Positions 17,749-27,620 of a DNA stretch of 64,000 nucleotides are shown piece by piece. Under the pieces are notes generated by a model that saw nothing but the letters and a program-made list of their open reading frames with translations, was not told where the DNA came from and did not search any database. The stretch's first letter is position 1. Each line of letters starts with the position of its first letter. The DNA is taken from positions 38,080 to 102,079 of the forward strand of contig VGYX01000011.1 of NCBI GenBank assembly GCA_016872835.1, given 5' to 3'. The position numbers and the translations under genes were made by a program. Origin of the DNA: Planctomycetota bacterium (GTDB lineage: Bacteria; Planctomycetota; Phycisphaerae; Phycisphaerales; SM1A02).

Positions 17749-18387
17749 ATGTGGAGCCCTGCCGACATCGTGGACGCGGCCGCCGAGGCGATTCGGCAGG
17801 CGGAATCTCGCCTGCACTCGGAGCAGGCGGTCGAGGGGATCGACACCATGCACGAGCGCACGCTGCAGGCGCTGCTTGCGGACGCGTTCTCGGCCGCCGG
17901 CTGGACCGTCGCGCGGGAGATGCGCTATCCGAGCGCCCGTCCAAGGTCGAGAGCGGCGGGCGCACGATGCGATCTGGTGCTGACGCACGGCGCGCCCCTG
18001 CGGCCCGATGCCGCACCCTCGCTGTTCGATCCCGCGGAACCCACCCCGCCCGAGGGTGCGTGCTGGATCGAGGTGAAGATGGCGGCGGCCATGGATGTGG
18101 AGGGCGCCGCGCCCGGCTACGCGCGGGCCCTGTCCGACGCCGCCATCCGTGACGCCGCCACGCTCGCCAGCGAGCCGCTGATCCGTCACGGCATGCTGCT
18201 GTTCGTGCTGTTCGGCGCCAGCGAGTCGGCGCTGCGGCGCGACATCGCACGATGGATCGACGAGACGCTCGCGACCGGCATCCCGGTGGGTCAGCCTCGC
18301 GTGCGCGCCCTTCCGATCCGCGACCTTCGCGGCAACGCCTTGGCGGCGATCGTCTGCGTGCCGATCAGCCCGCGCGCGCCCGCGTGA
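17749..18387 (+). CDS. Hypothetical protein with a PD-(D/E)XK nuclease-like pattern
   Basis: A 212-residue protein. After a helical N-terminus, the sequence shows Glu37 in a helix (HERTLQALLADAF), Asp75 in ARCDLVLTH and Glu108-x-Lys110 in ACWIEVKMA. These are the order and spacing of the active site in restriction-endonuclease-like folds. Such a protein would cut or bind DNA, but no partner gene (methylase, helicase) is near, and the fold call rests on motif spacing alone. Its 3' end overlaps convergent lpxB by 23 bases. Probably cytoplasmic. Confidence 0.7.
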   Translation: MWSPADIVDAAAEAIRQAESRLHSEQAVEGIDTMHERTLQALLADAFSAAGWTVAREMRYPSARPRSRAAGARCDLVLTHGAPLRPDAAPSLFDPAEPTPPEGACWIEVKMAAAMDVEGAAPGYARALSDAAIRDAATLASEPLIRHGMLLFVLFGASESALRRDIARWIDETLATGIPVGQPRVRALPIRDLRGNALAAIVCVPISPRAPA

Positions 18388-19558
18388 GCATCGGGTTGCC
18401 TCCGCGCAGCAGCGCGAGGATCGAGTCCGCCGCCTCGCGCGCGGGATGGCGTCCCTGATACATCGCGAGCACGCGGCGCAGGCCGTCGGACGAGGCGCGC
18501 ATGCGCTTCTGATCGGTCAGCAGCTGCTCCGCGGCCTTCGAGATCGGCCCGACACCGCCCATGTGCGGCACGAACTCCGGCACGATGCGCTCGCCTGCAA
18601 GGATGTTCGGCAGCAGCCGATGCGGCGTGGTCAGCAGCATGCGTGCGCCCAGCCACGAGATCGACGAGACCTTGTAGACCGCGACCATCGGCTTCGCCTG
18701 ACGCACCAGGTCCATGCTCACGGTGCCGCTCACGCACAGCGCAAGGTCGCTCCAGGCGATCGCCGCGTCGAGCTGCCCCACCACCAGATTCAGCCCGCTT
18801 GGCAGCGTGCCCCCGAGCCGCTCGCGCACCAGCGCAAGCAGGTCCTCGTTCGCGGCCACGAGCACCGACGTCATCTTGCGGAAGCGCGACTGCAGGTCGG
18901 CATGCACGCGCATCAGCGTCGGCAGGTTCGCGCGCACCTCGCTGGAGCGGCTGCCCGGCAGGATCAGCACCTTGGGCGCGCCCGGCGGCAGTTCCGCGGC
19001 CTTCGTGACGGCGTCGGGCGCGATCGAGCGGTTGATCACGGGATGCCCGATGAAGCGCGCCGGCACCTGACGATCGCGGAACCACTTCTCCTCGAAGGGA
19101 AGCAGGCAGAGCACGCAGTCAGTCGCGCGGCGCAACTTGCCGATGCGCCAGGGCGCCCACGCCCAGAGCTGCGGCGCCACCAGATGGCACACGCGCACGC
19201 CGCGAGCCTTCATGCGAAGCGCGATGGGAAAGTTCGCCGCCGGCGAGTCGACCGGCACATGCACGTTCACGCGGTGCGCCGACGCCCAACGCGCGATCGC
19301 CACCTGATGCGCGCGCACGGCGCCGATGCGCGAGACCGCCGAGAGTCCCATCGCGCCGTCGTCGGCGCTGCGCTCGATGATCGTGGCACCGGCGGCCTCC
19401 ATCTTGGGACCGCCCCACGCCACCACCTGCACCTGCGGCGCCCTGCGTCGGATCTCGGCGATCACCGGCGCGGCATGCGCGTCGCCCGACGGCTCGAACG
19501 CGGTCACGAGCACCGTGCCTTGCGTCGTCGCGTCGTCCTGGGGATCCTCGCTCCGCAT
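18365..19558 (-). CDS. lpxB: Lipid-A-disaccharide synthase
   Basis: A 397-residue GT19 glycosyltransferase that joins UDP-diacylglucosamine to lipid X in lipid A synthesis at the inner membrane. Marks are TAFEPSGDAHAA (usual AGExSGD, slightly changed), VPVDSPAANFPIA, CHLVAPQLWAWAPWRIGKL, LPFEEKWF, FIGHPV, LPGSRSSEV and the donor-site region CVSGTVSMDLVRQAKPMVAVYK. Its presence implies a Gram-negative style outer membrane. A TAGTTT hexamer ends six bases before the ATG, with no Shine-Dalgarno sequence. Confidence 0.95.
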   Translation of the reverse strand: MRSEDPQDDATTQGTVLVTAFEPSGDAHAAPVIAEIRRRAPQVQVVAWGGPKMEAAGATIIERSADDGAMGLSAVSRIGAVRAHQVAIARWASAHRVNVHVPVDSPAANFPIALRMKARGVRVCHLVAPQLWAWAPWRIGKLRRATDCVLCLLPFEEKWFRDRQVPARFIGHPVINRSIAPDAVTKAAELPPGAPKVLILPGSRSSEVRANLPTLMRVHADLQSRFRKMTSVLVAANEDLLALVRERLGGTLPSGLNLVVGQLDAAIAWSDLALCVSGTVSMDLVRQAKPMVAVYKVSSISWLGARMLLTTPHRLLPNILAGERIVPEFVPHMGGVGPISKAAEQLLTDQKRMRASSDGLRRVLAMYQGRHPAREAADSILALLRGGNPMLTRARAG

Positions 19559-19564
19559 GCCGCG

Positions 19565-19570
19565 AAACTA
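19565..19570 (-). promoter_or_regulatory. Candidate -10 element of leaderless lpxB mRNA
   Basis: On the minus strand GGCTAGTTT ends six bases before the lpxB ATG (19558). No ribosome-binding site can fit in the gap. Confidence 0.4.
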
Positions 19571-19599
19571 GCCGATGCGGCGCGTGGCCGCGGGGCTCC

Positions 19600-19607
19600 G
19601 CTACCAT
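19600..19607 (+). promoter_or_regulatory. Extended -10 (GCTACCAT) upstream of aspS
   Basis: Ends 12 bases before the ATG of aspS. Same GCTA core as at several other genes in the window. No good -35 hexamer is visible. Confidence 0.4.
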
Positions 19608-19619
19608 CGTCGCCCTGCC

Positions 19620-21413
19620 ATGCTGAAGCGAACACACACCTGCGGACAGCCGTGTGCCGAGCACGCCGGACAGACCATCACCCTCTGCGGTTGGGTGAAC
19701 ACCTATCGCGATCAGGGGAAGGGACTCGTGTTCCTCGACCTGCGCGACCGCGAGGGCCTGTGCCAGGTGGTGTTCGACCTCGAGGATGTTCCTGCCGACG
19801 TGGTGAGCGCGGCGCGCGGTCTTCGCCGCGAGGACTGCATCGCGGTGCGCGGCACGCTGCGCAAGCGCGCCGGCGACGCGAACCCGCGCCTCGCCACGGG
19901 TGCGGTCGAGGTGCTCGCGACCGAGATCGAGGTGTTCAACAAGGCGCAGGACCTGCCGATCCTTCCCGACGAGCACGAGGCCGGGAAGATCAACGAGGAG
20001 ACGCGCCTCAAGTACCGCTACATCGACCTGCGCCGGCCGCGCATGCAGCAGATCCTGCGCACGCGCTACAAGGTGACGAAGCTCACGCGCGACTATTTCG
20101 GCGCCAACGGCTTCACCGAGATCGAGACGCCGCTGCTGATCAAGAGCACGCCCGAGGGTGCGCGCGACTTCATCGTGCCGGCGCGCCTGCATCCGGGCCA
20201 GTGGTACGCCCTGCCGCAGAGTCCGCAGCTCTTCAAGCAGATCCTCATGGTCGCAGGCTGCGAGCGCTACCTGCAGATCTGCCGCTGCCTTCGCGACGAG
20301 GACCCGCGCGCCGATCGTCAGGCGGAGTTCACGCAGATCGACCTCGAGATGAGCTTCGTGGATCGCGAGGACGTGATGCAGGTGATGGGCGAGTTCGCCC
20401 GCGCCGTGTGGAAGGAGATCCTGGGCTACGACATCGGAACCATCGAGCGCATGACGTGGCAGGACGCCATGGAGCGCTTCGGCATCGACCGGCCGGACCT
20501 GCGCTTCGGTCTGGAGATCCGTGACATCAGCGACGTGGTGCGTGCCAGCGACTTCCAGGTGTTCCAGGGCGCGCTGGCGAAGAAGCGCGCGGGCCGCGAC
20601 GGCGTGGTGAAGTGCATCCGCGTGCCGGGCGGCGCCGAGAAGCTCACTCGCAAGATGACCGACGGCTACACCGAGTTCGTGAAGCAGTTCAAGACCGGTG
20701 GTGTGGCGGTCACCAAGGTCGGCGCGAACGGGTTCGACACCGGTGTGGCGAAGCATCTGGAGCCGTTCCGCGCGGAGCTCACGAAGCGACTGAGTCTCGA
20801 GGTCGGCGACACGCTGCTCATCGTGGCCGATCACTGGGACACCGCCACGAAGGCGCTGGGAGAACTGCGCCTGAAGGTCGGTCGAGACCTCGGCCTGATC
20901 GACGACACCAAGTGGAAGTTCCTCTGGGTGGTCGACTTCCCCATGTTCGACTGGGACGACGAGGGCAAGCGCTGGGTGGCCATGCACCATCCGTTCACCA
21001 GCCCCAACCCCGACCAGTTCCACTTGCTCGAGAGCGATCCTGGCCGCTGCGTGAGCGCGGGCTATGACCTGGTGGTCAACGGCAGCGAGATCGCCGGCGG
21101 AAGCATCCGCATCCACCGCATGGACGTGCAGGAGAAGGTGTTCAAGCTGATCGGCCTCACGCAGGCCGAGGCGGAACTGAAGTTCGGCTTCCTGCTGAAC
21201 GCGCTGCGCCACGGTGCCCCGCCGCACGGCGGCATCGCGTTCGGCCTCGACCGTCTGGTCATGCACCTCGTCGGCACGGACAACATCCGTGACGTGATCG
21301 CCTTCCCGAAGACGCAGTCGGGCGCCGACCTCATGATCGACGCGCCGGGGCCCATCGACGAGCAGCAGATCACCGACTGCGGCATGAAGATGACGCTGAT
21401 CGAGAAGAAGTGA
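19620..21413 (+). CDS. aspS: Aspartyl-tRNA synthetase
   Basis: A 597-residue class II synthetase of the bacterial type (archaeal types are about 430). The order is an N-terminal OB-fold anticodon domain (WVNTYRDQGKGLVFLDLRDREGLCQVVF), motif 1 (FTEIETPLLIKSTPEGARDFIVP), motif 2 (CRCLRDEDPRADRQAEFTQIDLEMSF), the GAD insertion (about residues 290-410) and motif 3 (GIAFGLDRLVMHLVG). It charges tRNA-Asp with aspartate in the cytoplasm. The start is the ATG before LKRTHTCG, and an upstream in-frame extension has no support. Convergent with trxB. Confidence 0.96.
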   Translation: MLKRTHTCGQPCAEHAGQTITLCGWVNTYRDQGKGLVFLDLRDREGLCQVVFDLEDVPADVVSAARGLRREDCIAVRGTLRKRAGDANPRLATGAVEVLATEIEVFNKAQDLPILPDEHEAGKINEETRLKYRYIDLRRPRMQQILRTRYKVTKLTRDYFGANGFTEIETPLLIKSTPEGARDFIVPARLHPGQWYALPQSPQLFKQILMVAGCERYLQICRCLRDEDPRADRQAEFTQIDLEMSFVDREDVMQVMGEFARAVWKEILGYDIGTIERMTWQDAMERFGIDRPDLRFGLEIRDISDVVRASDFQVFQGALAKKRAGRDGVVKCIRVPGGAEKLTRKMTDGYTEFVKQFKTGGVAVTKVGANGFDTGVAKHLEPFRAELTKRLSLEVGDTLLIVADHWDTATKALGELRLKVGRDLGLIDDTKWKFLWVVDFPMFDWDDEGKRWVAMHHPFTSPNPDQFHLLESDPGRCVSAGYDLVVNGSEIAGGSIRIHRMDVQEKVFKLIGLTQAEAELKFGFLLNALRHGAPPHGGIAFGLDRLVMHLVGTDNIRDVIAFPKTQSGADLMIDAPGPIDEQQITDCGMKMTLIEKK

Positions 21414-21416
21414 CCG

Positions 21417-21487
21417 GTTACGAGGGTCCGAGGTTGTCATCGACCACCGCCACGCAACTGGTCCGTAACAACCTCTGACCCTGTTAC
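21417..21487. terminator. Long imperfect inverted repeat between convergent genes
   Basis: Arms 21417-21437 and 21468-21487 (GTTACGAGGGTCCGAGGTTGT against GTAACAGGGTCAGAGGTTGT on the other strand) pair with few mismatches around a loop of about 30 bases. It begins three bases after the aspS stop and can serve as a bidirectional terminator, though a uridine run is lacking. Confidence 0.55.
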
Positions 21488-21507
21488 GTGGACACGGCCC
21501 AACCTCT

Positions 21508-21523
21508 GGCGCCCGACGGCGCC
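21508..21523 (-). terminator. Short perfect hairpin after trxB
   Basis: GGCGCC-CGAC-GGCGCC lies eight bases beyond the trxB stop on the minus strand. It lacks a T-run. Confidence 0.35.
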
Positions 21524-21530
21524 GACACAA

Positions 21531-22508
21531 TCAGTGCACGCCGCTGGCCGCCAGCCACCGCTCGCAGTCGATCGCGGCCTGACAGCCCATGCCCGCGGCC
21601 GTGATCGCCTGCCGATACACCTGATCCGCAAGGTCGCCCGCCGCGAACACGCCCTCGATGTTCGTCTGGCTGCCGCGCGTGTGCAGCGTCACGTAGCCCT
21701 TCTCGTCGAGCTCGACACCGCTGCCCTGCAGGAACTTCGTCGCCGGCGCGTGGCCGATCGCGATGAACAGGCCGCGCACCTCGATCGTGCGCTTCGCGCC
21801 GGTCTTGAGGTTCTTCACCACGATCGACTGGAGCGTGTCCTGCCCCACCACATCCTCGACCGCGCTGTCCCAGACCATCTCGACCTTGGGATTGTTGAGC
21901 ACACGATCCTGCATGCTCTTGCTCGCGCGCAACGAGTCACGGCGATGGATCACATAGACCTTGCTCGCGAACTTCGTCAGGTAGCTCGTCTCCTCCATCG
22001 CGGTGTCACCACCGCCCACCACCGCCAGCGGCTGGTTGCGGAAGGCCGGCAGCGCACCGTCGCACACCGCGCATGCGCTCACACCACCGCCATTCTGCGC
22101 CAGACGCAGCTCGTTCGGGATGCCAAGCCAGTTCGCGGTCGCGCCCGTGCTGATGATCACCGACTGCGCCTGCACCGACTTGCCGTCGGAGTCCGTCAGG
22201 GTGAACGGCCGCTTCGAGAAGTCACAGCGGTCGATGTTCGCGTCCACCACGCGCGTGCCGAACCGCTCGGCCTGCTCGCGGAACTTGCCCATCATCTCGG
22301 GGCCGGTCACGCCGTGCGGAAAGCCCGGATAGTTCTCCACCTCGGTGGTGAGCATGAGCTGGCCACCCGGCAACACCGGCGCAGGATTCGTGGCGGGCAC
22401 GCCCACGTACACCACCGGCTTCAGGTTCGCGCGCGCCGCGTAGATCGCTGCCGTCCATCCGGCGGGACCGCTGCCGATGATCACCACGTTCTCTGCACCG
22501 CTCGACAT
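21531..22508 (-). CDS. trxB: Thioredoxin-disulfide reductase
   Basis: A 325-residue flavoenzyme that uses NADPH to reduce thioredoxin. FAD-binding [18 protein letters not shown] at the N-terminus, redox-active ACAVCDG (CxxC), the NADPH-binding [15 protein letters not shown] and the C-terminal [27 protein letters not shown] are all in place. The ATG at 22508 follows a CGAGGAA ribosome-binding site. A longer open frame upstream is not used. Stands alone, 44 bases after the secreted-protein gene on the same strand. Confidence 0.96.
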   Translation of the reverse strand: MSSGAENVVIIGSGPAGWTAAIYAARANLKPVVYVGVPATNPAPVLPGGQLMLTTEVENYPGFPHGVTGPEMMGKFREQAERFGTRVVDANIDRCDFSKRPFTLTDSDGKSVQAQSVIISTGATANWLGIPNELRLAQNGGGVSACAVCDGALPAFRNQPLAVVGGGDTAMEETSYLTKFASKVYVIHRRDSLRASKSMQDRVLNNPKVEMVWDSAVEDVVGQDTLQSIVVKNLKTGAKRTIEVRGLFIAIGHAPATKFLQGSGVELDEKGYVTLHTRGSQTNIEGVFAAGDLADQVYRQAITAAGMGCQAAIDCERWLAASGVH

Positions 22509-22552
22509 GTCTTCGATTCCTCGTTGGAAGGCGCCCGCTCGGGCCCCGTGTT

Positions 22553-24160
22553 TCACTTGATCAGGCCGACCTTCTGCGCCAACTGCCGTGGCGGAGGCCA
22601 GATCACCAGATCGCCGCGATCACTCGCTGGCGCATCGTGACGCGTCATGTTGCTGTCATCATGATCGCCAGCGAGCGACCACATGCACGCGCCTGTCGCC
22701 TCGACCTGGCCCCACGGCGTGTCGATGCCCACGGCCTTCTCCCCCACGTCGCGGTACAGGAACGAGCCGTACTTGCGCGAATAGGGATCCATGTCCATCT
22801 TCTTCAACGCGTAGGTGGGGAAGATCTGGCCCAGATCGCGCGGCCACTGCTTGCCGTTGTCCATGCGGAAGCCGAGCAGACCCGCGGCCACCGCCGTGCC
22901 GTTGAGCTCCTCGATGACGCGCAGACGCATGGCGAAGGCGGCCTCCAGGTCGCCCACCAGCAGCGAGATGAGCGCGTATCGCGCCTTGTTCAGCCGGCTG
23001 TACTCGCTGGGTCGCTCGACCAGCGAGTCGTAGAAGCGCATGCGCCAGCGGCGCCACCAGTCGTCGTAGACCTCGCCAAGCCGGGCCCGCGTGGCGTCGA
23101 GGCTGCCGTGCGTTGACGCGAGCTGATTCCAGCATGCCACCGCGCCGAAGCGCGAGAGCGGCTCATCCTTCGCCTGCACCGCACCCATCATCTGCCCGAA
23201 CTTGTCCCCATCAGGCTGCCCCTCGGTGTTGAAGAGCACCGCGATGCGCTCCTCGACGACCGTGCGATCGCCCTCGGGCAACTCGAGACGCGCAAGACGA
23301 TCGCGATCGCCCGGCTTCACGAAGGGATAGCCCTTCAGCGCGACCGACTGCAGCACCTCCAGCGGAATCTTGTCGAGATGGTCCGCCATGAACACGCGAT
23401 GCGCCTCCAGCGCGCTCGACATCAGCTGCAACGCCACGAGCTTCTCGTCGAGCATGCGCTGCTCGGCGACCTGACGCAGCATGCGGATGCCGTCCAGACC
23501 CACCTCGAACGCCTCGGCGTACTTGCCCGCCGCGCCGCGCCGCTGCATCTCCAGCACCGAATACGCGGCGAGTCCGCGCACCGCGCGCAGGTACGGGAAC
23601 GCGGCCTCGCCCGTCGCCGAGCCCGGCAACGCGTCGAGCCCCTTCGACTTCCACGCCGCGTCGACCCCGGCGTCGCCATAGGGAACGCCGAGCACCAGAC
23701 ACTCGCTCGAGGACCGCATTGCCATCGCCAACGCCGCGCCTCCCGAAGCCCACTGCTCCCATGCCGAGCGCTCCGGCATGCCCGACCACACGTCGGCCGG
23801 CATCGGTACCGGACCCGCCGGCATTTCCGGCGTCTTCGTCCACGCGGGCCACAGCGTCAGCGCGGAGCGATTCTTCGCGCTCACATTCTTCAGCCACACA
23901 TTCAGCGTGCCGTCCAACTTCTCACCCGCCGGCGCGACCGACACGGGCACCGGCGCACTGGAGGCCGCAGGCTTCGCAGGCGCCGCGGGCTTCGCGGCTG
24001 GTGCGGCGGGCTTCGACGCGGGCGTCTTCGGCGCGGGCGCTGCAGGCTTCGCGCCCGGCTTGGGCGCCGGTGGCTTGGGTGCCTGCGCCGCGGCGTTCGC
24101 GGCAAGAAGGGCTGGCAGGACGAGCACCGTCAGGATGCGTCGAAGCGGAAGGTTTCGCAT
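22553..24160 (-). CDS. Secreted hypothetical protein with Ala/Pro/Lys-rich linker
   Basis: A 535-residue protein. Residues 1-25 look like a signal peptide ([22 protein letters not shown]). About 45 residues of repeating Pro-Lys-Pro-Ala type follow (27-72), a flexible, positively charged linker. The remaining 460 residues are a mostly helical domain with no motif I recognise. The stretch [72 protein letters not shown] resembles planctomycete secreted hypotheticals. Likely periplasmic or cell-surface. The frame is open far upstream but the ATG at 24160 is the one that yields the signal peptide. Confidence 0.8.
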   Translation of the reverse strand: MRNLPLRRILTVLVLPALLAANAAAQAPKPPAPKPGAKPAAPAPKTPASKPAAPAAKPAAPAKPAASSAPVPVSVAPAGEKLDGTLNVWLKNVSAKNRSALTLWPAWTKTPEMPAGPVPMPADVWSGMPERSAWEQWASGGAALAMAMRSSSECLVLGVPYGDAGVDAAWKSKGLDALPGSATGEAAFPYLRAVRGLAAYSVLEMQRRGAAGKYAEAFEVGLDGIRMLRQVAEQRMLDEKLVALQLMSSALEAHRVFMADHLDKIPLEVLQSVALKGYPFVKPGDRDRLARLELPEGDRTVVEERIAVLFNTEGQPDGDKFGQMMGAVQAKDEPLSRFGAVACWNQLASTHGSLDATRARLGEVYDDWWRRWRMRFYDSLVERPSEYSRLNKARYALISLLVGDLEAAFAMRLRVIEELNGTAVAAGLLGFRMDNGKQWPRDLGQIFPTYALKKMDMDPYSRKYGSFLYRDVGEKAVGIDTPWGQVEATGACMWSLAGDHDDSNMTRHDAPASDRGDLVIWPPPRQLAQKVGLIK

Positions 24161-24195
24161 GGCAGGACGCGAAGCATACCCCCGCCTCATGCCGC

Positions 24196-24201
24196 TAGAC
24201 T
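24196..24201 (+). promoter_or_regulatory. Candidate -10 element of ald
   Basis: CGCTAGACT matches the recurrent GCTA-type motif. It gives a leader of about 65 bases to ald, which has a normal ribosome-binding site (AAGAGGAG). Confidence 0.35.
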
Positions 24202-24274
24202 CGCCCGCCCGGATTCGCAAAGGACCCGACAGCGGTCCGAACCGGCGTGCACGAAACCCAAGAGGAGCCCACCG

Positions 24275-25381
24275 ATGATCGTCGGAGTCCCGAGTGAAGT
24301 GAAGCCTGATGAGTACCGCGTCGGCATGCGCCCAGTGGGCGCCGAGATCATGGTCCGTGAGGGCCACTCGGTGCTCGTGCAGGCGGGCGCGGGCCTCGGC
24401 AGCGGCTTCTCCGACGAGCAGTACGCGAAGGCGGGCGCCACGATCGTGAAGACCGCGCAGGAAGTCTGGGCGAAGGCCGAGATGATCGTGAAGGTGAAGG
24501 AGCCGCAGCAGCCAGAGATCGCGATGATCCGCGAGGGCCAGACGATCTTCACCTACTTCCACTTCGCCGCGGACCGCGACCTGACGCTCGGCTGCCTTGA
24601 CCGAAAGTGCATCGCCTGTGCGTACGAGACGCTGACCGACGAGGATGGCCACCTGCCGCTGCTGACCCCCATGAGCGAGGTCGCGGGCAAGCTCTCCATC
24701 CAGGAGGGCGCGAAGTTCCTCGAGCGACCCTTCGGCGGCCGCGGCGTGCTGCTTGGCGGCGTGCCGGGCGTGGAGACGGGCCATGTGCTGGTGATCGGCG
24801 GCGGCGTGGTCGGCACCTGTGCGGCGCAGGTCGCGGCGGGCATGGGCGCGCAGGTCGTGGTGCTCGACGTGAACATCGATCGCCTGCGCTACCTGAGCGA
24901 AGTCATGCCCCGCAACGTGCAGGTCATCTACAGCGATCCGCAGGCGATCCGCGAGCGCCTGGACTGGGCCGATCTGATCGTGGGCGCCGTGCTGGTGCCT
25001 GGCGCGAAAGCGCCGCACCTGATCAAGCGCGCCGACCTGAAGCACATCCGACCCGGCTCGGTGATCGTGGACGTGGCGATCGATCAGGGCGGCTGCGTGG
25101 AGACCGCGCGTGTGACCACGCACCGCAACCCCACCTACGAGATCGACGGCGTGGTGCACTACTGCGTCGGCAACATGCCGGGAGCCGTCGCACGCACCAG
25201 CACCATCGCGCTCACCAACGTCACGCTGCCGTGGGCCACGAAGCTCGCTCGACACGGCGCACATCGTCTGGCCGAGATGGATCACCACTTCACGAACTGC
25301 ATCAACATGGACCGCGGCAAGCTCACGAACCAGCCCGTCGCCGAGGCCCACAACCTGCAGTTCGCCGGCGCCGCCGCGTGA
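24275..25381 (+). CDS. ald: Alanine dehydrogenase
   Basis: A 368-residue enzyme that reversibly deaminates L-alanine to pyruvate and ammonium with NAD. Typical segments are [19 protein letters not shown] (substrate-binding Arg and Lys region), [34 protein letters not shown] and the NAD-binding [40 protein letters not shown] and [20 protein letters not shown] follow. ATG at 24275 after AGAGGAG. Its TGA overlaps the GTG start of purD. Confidence 0.95.
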   Translation: MIVGVPSEVKPDEYRVGMRPVGAEIMVREGHSVLVQAGAGLGSGFSDEQYAKAGATIVKTAQEVWAKAEMIVKVKEPQQPEIAMIREGQTIFTYFHFAADRDLTLGCLDRKCIACAYETLTDEDGHLPLLTPMSEVAGKLSIQEGAKFLERPFGGRGVLLGGVPGVETGHVLVIGGGVVGTCAAQVAAGMGAQVVVLDVNIDRLRYLSEVMPRNVQVIYSDPQAIRERLDWADLIVGAVLVPGAKAPHLIKRADLKHIRPGSVIVDVAIDQGGCVETARVTTHRNPTYEIDGVVHYCVGNMPGAVARTSTIALTNVTLPWATKLARHGAHRLAEMDHHFTNCINMDRGKLTNQPVAEAHNLQFAGAAA

Positions 25382-26715
25382 GCCTGCCCCTGCCCGATCG
25401 CTGCAACGTGCTGATCGCCGGGAGCGGCGGGCGCGAGCACGCACTGGCCTGGAAGCTGAAGCAGAGCCCGCGACTCGGACGCCTGTGGGTCGATCCCGCG
25501 GCCAACGCCGGACTGCGCGCCCTTGGCACCGCCTGCCCGCAAGGCCTCGAACCGCGCAACCGCTTCCACCTCGAGCGATTCCTCGAGAAGGAGGACATCC
25601 GGCTCGTGGTCGTCGGCCCCGAGACGCTGCTGGAGCAGTCCATCGTGGATGACCTGCACAAGCCGCCGCATCGACTCGTGTTCGGCCCCACGCGCGCGGG
25701 CGCGCGCCTGGAATGGGACAAGGCCTGGTGCAAGCAGGTGCTTCGCACCGCCAACGTGCCCACCGCCGAGAGCCGCACCTTCAACCATCAGCAACTCGAC
25801 GCCGCGCTGCACTACGTGCGCAGCCGCACCGATCCCGCGGTGGTGAAGGCCAGCGGTCTCTGCGCGGGCAAGGGCGTGGTGGTGTGCGACACGCCGGCGC
25901 AGGCCGAGACCGCCGTGCGCGACATGCTCGAAAAGCGCGCGCAGGGTGACGCGGGCCTTCAGATCGTGGTCGAGGAACGCCTTCGTGGACAGGAGATCAG
26001 CGTGCTCGCGCTGGTCGATGGCGGCACCATCTGGATGCTCGACGCATGTCAGGACCACAAGCAGGTCGGCGAGGGCGACACCGGCCCGAACACGGGCGGC
26101 ATGGGTGCCTACTGCCCCACGCCGCTCGCCACCGACAGCGTGCTGCGCTTCGTCGAGCGCGAGGTGATGGTTCCGACCGTCGACGCCCTGCGTCGGGAGG
26201 GCATCGACTATCGCGGCGTCCTCTACGCAGGCCTCATGCTCACGCACTCGGGCCCCAAGGTGCTCGAGTTCAACTGCCGATTCGGCGATCCCGAAACCCA
26301 GGCCCTCATGGCCCGCTGGAAGGGCGATCTGCTTGAGGCGCTCTGGCACACCGCGGCCGGCACGCTCGACGAGGCCACGATCGGCTTCACGCCGGGGGCC
26401 AGTTGCTGCGTGGTCGTGTGCGCGCATGGCTACCCGGGCGCGCCACGCACGGGCGACCTGATCGAGGGCATCGGACTCGCTGAGGCTGGAGCCACCGGCG
26501 CGGATCGGGTGCTCTGCTTCCATGCCGGAACGCGCGCCGCAGATGGAGGCGGAGTCGTCACCGCAGGAGGCCGCGTGCTTGGGGTGACCGCCGTTGGAGC
26601 GGACCTTCGCTCTGCGCGCGACGCCGCCACCGACGCCGCGCGCCGCATCTCGTTCCCGGGAGCCTTCCTGCGGGGCGACATCGGGATGCGGGTGCTCGCG
26701 CCGGTCGTGTCCTGA
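25378..26715 (+). CDS. purD: Phosphoribosylamine-glycine ligase
   Basis: A 445-residue ATP-grasp enzyme of purine synthesis that joins glycine to 5-phosphoribosylamine. It starts with GTG in a GTGA overlap with ald, just before the family N-terminus [17 protein letters not shown]. Also visible are VVVGPE (here [11 protein letters not shown]), [47 protein letters not shown] and [14 protein letters not shown], all diagnostic. Length is typical. Coupling of ald and purD links alanine/glycine-type amino acid metabolism to purines, probably by chance of operon layout. Confidence 0.95.
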   Translation: MSLPLPDRCNVLIAGSGGREHALAWKLKQSPRLGRLWVDPAANAGLRALGTACPQGLEPRNRFHLERFLEKEDIRLVVVGPETLLEQSIVDDLHKPPHRLVFGPTRAGARLEWDKAWCKQVLRTANVPTAESRTFNHQQLDAALHYVRSRTDPAVVKASGLCAGKGVVVCDTPAQAETAVRDMLEKRAQGDAGLQIVVEERLRGQEISVLALVDGGTIWMLDACQDHKQVGEGDTGPNTGGMGAYCPTPLATDSVLRFVEREVMVPTVDALRREGIDYRGVLYAGLMLTHSGPKVLEFNCRFGDPETQALMARWKGDLLEALWHTAAGTLDEATIGFTPGASCCVVVCAHGYPGAPRTGDLIEGIGLAEAGATGADRVLCFHAGTRAADGGGVVTAGGRVLGVTAVGADLRSARDAATDAARRISFPGAFLRGDIGMRVLAPVVS

Positions 26716-26721
26716 CTGACA

Positions 26722-26749
26722 TTGCCTCAGGCGGTCACGCCGTTACACT
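26722..26749 (+). promoter_or_regulatory. Sigma-70-like promoter for the GbsR-type regulator
   Basis: TTGCCT (26722-26727) and TACACT (26744-26749) are separated by 16 bases, in the gap after purD and 47 bases before the regulator ATG. Confidence 0.5.
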
Positions 26750-26765
26750 TTGGAACGATCCGGAT

Positions 26766-26782
26766 GGGCCGGTTTCCGGCCC
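26766..26782 (+). terminator. Perfect 7-bp hairpin in the leader of the GbsR-type gene
   Basis: GGGCCGG-TTT-CCGGCCC. It could end purD transcription or structure the regulator's leader. No T-run follows. Confidence 0.4.
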
Positions 26783-26795
26783 GCGGAGCCAACCC

Positions 26796-27320
26796 ATGAC
26801 CACGTCCGCATCCACCACCAATCAGGAGACACAGCCCGCCGACGGCTTCATCCGTCTCTGGGGTGAGATGGGCACGCACTGGGGCGTTCCGCGCACGATG
26901 ACGCAGGTGCACGCGCTGCTCTTCATTGAGGGCCGGTCCCTGAACACCGACGACATCATGACGCGCCTCTCGATCAGCCGCGGCAACGCCAGCATGACGC
27001 TGCGCACGCTGGTGGACTGGGGCATGATCACGCGCACGCACAATCCACGCGATCGCAAGGACTACTACGCGGCGGAGCAGGACGTCTGGAGGCTCTTCGC
27101 CACCATCGCCCGCGCTCGCAAGCGTCGCGAGATCGAACCGCTGCTGGGCTCGCTCAAGCAGGTGCTCGACCAGAGCGCGGACACCACCGACGTGGACGCG
27201 CAGAGCCAGCGCACAAAGATCGAGGAGGTGCTCGCGTTCACGCGACTGTTCGACGCGGTGACCGAGCAGTTCCTGGCCGCAGGTCCGGGCGCGCTGGGCG
27301 ACCTTGCCGGTGGCCGCTGA
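26796..27320 (+). CDS. GbsR/MarR-family transcriptional regulator
   Basis: A 174-residue winged-helix regulator. The layout matches the GbsR branch: FIRLWGEMGTHWGVPRTMTQVHALLFIEGRSLNTDDIMTRLSISRGNASMTLRTLVDWGMITR is the helix-turn-helix plus wing, and NPRDRKDYYAAEQDVW follows. A helical C-terminal dimerisation part completes it. GbsR proteins repress choline/betaine or other osmolyte genes, but none is adjacent here, so the target is unknown. It has its own promoter. Cytoplasmic, DNA-binding. Confidence 0.88.
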   Translation: MTTSASTTNQETQPADGFIRLWGEMGTHWGVPRTMTQVHALLFIEGRSLNTDDIMTRLSISRGNASMTLRTLVDWGMITRTHNPRDRKDYYAAEQDVWRLFATIARARKRREIEPLLGSLKQVLDQSADTTDVDAQSQRTKIEEVLAFTRLFDAVTEQFLAAGPGALGDLAGGR

Positions 27321-27343
27321 TCCACCCCCTTTCTCGCAGGCGG

Positions 27344-27383
27344 AAAAAGAACGAAGGCAGGCGCCTATTCGGTCGCCTGCCTT
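27344..27383 (-). terminator. Rho-independent terminator of tRNA-Ser (GCU)
   Basis: On the minus strand a 10-bp stem (AAGGCAGGCG/CGCCTGCCTT) with a 10-base loop is followed by CGTTCTTTTT. It begins 12 bases after the tRNA 3' end. Confidence 0.8.
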
Positions 27384-27394
27384 GATCTGCGGAG

Positions 27395-27485
27395 CGGACA
27401 GGGCGGGATTCGAACCCGCGATACGGGTTTTTACCCGTATACCGGTTTAGCAAACCAGCGCCTTCGGCCACTCGGCCACCTGTCC
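27395..27485 (-). tRNA. tRNA-Ser (GCU)
   Basis: A 91-base gene with the long variable arm of serine tRNAs (TACGGGTAAAAACCCGTA). The acceptor is GGACAGG/CCTGTCC with discriminator G, and the anticodon loop is TT-GCT-AA. No encoded CCA. Confidence 0.97.
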
Positions 27486-27605
27486 AGCACCGGCGTGGAA
27501 GCCGGGCGAGGAAGTGTAGCCGATTGTGGCGCATGATTCACTCGCCACAACGCCGGTGCTGAACGCGCCTTTCGGCCGCACCACACGCGGCGCCCGCACG
27601 TCATC

Positions 27606-27613
27606 GCTAGCCT
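27606..27613 (+). promoter_or_regulatory. Extended -10 (GCTAGCCT) of a leaderless dedA mRNA
   Basis: Ends seven bases before the ATG at 27621. There is no room for a ribosome-binding site. Confidence 0.45.
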
Positions 27614-27620
27614 CGCGCGC

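Noticed and set aside
19119..21530. An 803-codon open frame on the minus strand
   Set aside because: It shadows aspS, which has every class II motif. The antisense translation is compositionally biased (Leu/His/Arg).
26766..26782. Riboswitch in the GbsR leader
   Set aside because: Only a single short hairpin is visible, with no recognisable riboswitch core.
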